The position numbers were made by a program, and so were the translations under genes. Below, one piece after another: positions 63,673 through 64,000 of a DNA stretch of 64,000 bases (positions within the stretch are counted from its first letter, which is position 1; each line of letters starts with the position of its first letter). This stretch comes from Mucilaginibacter sp. L294. Its GTDB lineage: Bacteria; Bacteroidota; Bacteroidia; Sphingobacteriales; Sphingobacteriaceae. The notes beneath the pieces are model-generated. The model did no database searches. It saw only the letters and a program-made list of their open reading frames with translations, and was not told the DNA's origin. The stretch is from the NCBI RefSeq assembly GCF_001636615.1, contig NZ_LGEK01000005.1, forward strand, positions 1 to 64,000, written 5' to 3'.

Positions 63673-64000
63673 ATGCATACGGAAACAAAAGACCACGCAG
63701 AATTAGCGACCGTATTTAATAAGGACGAAGCCCGGGTAGACTGGCACGATGAAACGCTTTGGTGGATCCGCCAGAAACGTGATAAAGCCGTTAACCACCT
63801 GCCCGAATGGGAATTGTTACGGGAAACAGCCTCGCAAATAAAAGACAACGTATTATCAAACCTGGCCGGTTACCTGGTACAGTTTGAGGAAAACGCACAA
63901 CGCAACGGCATTGTAGTCCACTGGGCAGCAGATGCCGCAGAGCATAATAACATTGTACTGGGCCTGCTTCATAGCAAGGGAATTACCAAAATGGTGAAAA
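63673..64000 (+). CDS. lutB: LutB iron-sulfur protein, 5' part only
   Basis: The frame opens 1 bp after lutA and continues past the window edge, leaving about 109 residues. The N-terminal HDETLWWIRQKRDKAV and the later NGIVVHWAADAAEHNNIV match LutB (LldF-like), which binds two [4Fe-4S] clusters in its missing C-terminal half. It is the partner of LutA. Confidence 0.9.
   Translation, partial: MHTETKDHAELATVFNKDEARVDWHDETLWWIRQKRDKAVNHLPEWELLRETASQIKDNVLSNLAGYLVQFEENAQRNGIVVHWAADAAEHNNIVLGLLHSKGITKMVK

Overview
The window looks like chromosomal DNA of a Bacteroidota bacterium of the Sphingobacteriaceae, most likely Mucilaginibacter or a close relative. The grounds are SusC/SusD-type outer-membrane uptake proteins, TPR-fused LytS-type sensor kinases with LytTR regulators, a GG-leader peptide precursor, TAnnTTTG-type promoter motifs, few Shine-Dalgarno sequences, and frequent small palindromic intergenic repeats. 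No rRNA, tRNA, transposase, phage or CRISPR was seen. Bases 1-19 are the Nextera (Tn5) mosaic-end adapter, so the left edge is an assembly or library artefact. The right edge cuts a lutB gene.

Layout. 27-3912: an Fnr-like regulator with FNR-style cysteines, a small conserved protein and the cytochrome bd oxidase cydAB. 3968-10990 (minus): a phosphate-scavenging operon (TonB receptor, beta-helix lipoprotein, beta-propeller phytase) and a membrane-anchored TPR/LuxR-type regulator. 11122-16079: a signalling cassette with a GG-leader peptide, a LytTR response regulator, a small lipoprotein and a secreted alpha/beta-hydrolase, divergent from a TPR histidine kinase. 16080-18066: a glycosyltransferase, a 53-residue membrane protein and a secreted protein built on PIGGIVVKGGQN repeats.

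18201-29449 is a potassium-uptake locus: a sigma-54-type response regulator, a 27-residue membrane peptide, kdpF, kdpA, kdpB, kdpC, an outer-membrane porin, a truncated KdpD (KdpD plus USP domains only) and a separate HAMP/PAS histidine kinase. The usual OmpR-type KdpE is absent. Palindromic repeats sit around these genes. 29544-36768 is a housekeeping and repair stretch: Ada-like methyltransferase, a BamA/TamA-like barrel, topoisomerase III, a TlpA-like thioredoxin, an unknown protein, an RRM protein and a nitronate monooxygenase-like enzyme.

36839-46486 holds a second TonB system, susC-susD-metallophosphatase-phosphodiesterase, with a divergent TetR regulator and a second phosphodiesterase paralogue. 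Its degradative enzymes are phosphoesterases rather than glycosidases. 46606-64000 is a rhamnose region: GH2, GH78 and GH106 glycosidases, a GntR/LacI-type chimeric regulator, then rhaT, a fused aldolase-dehydrogenase, rhamnose isomerase, rhamnulokinase and lutA-lutB. Together these would free L-rhamnose from polysaccharide, import it, cleave it to DHAP and lactaldehyde, and oxidise the resulting lactate to pyruvate.
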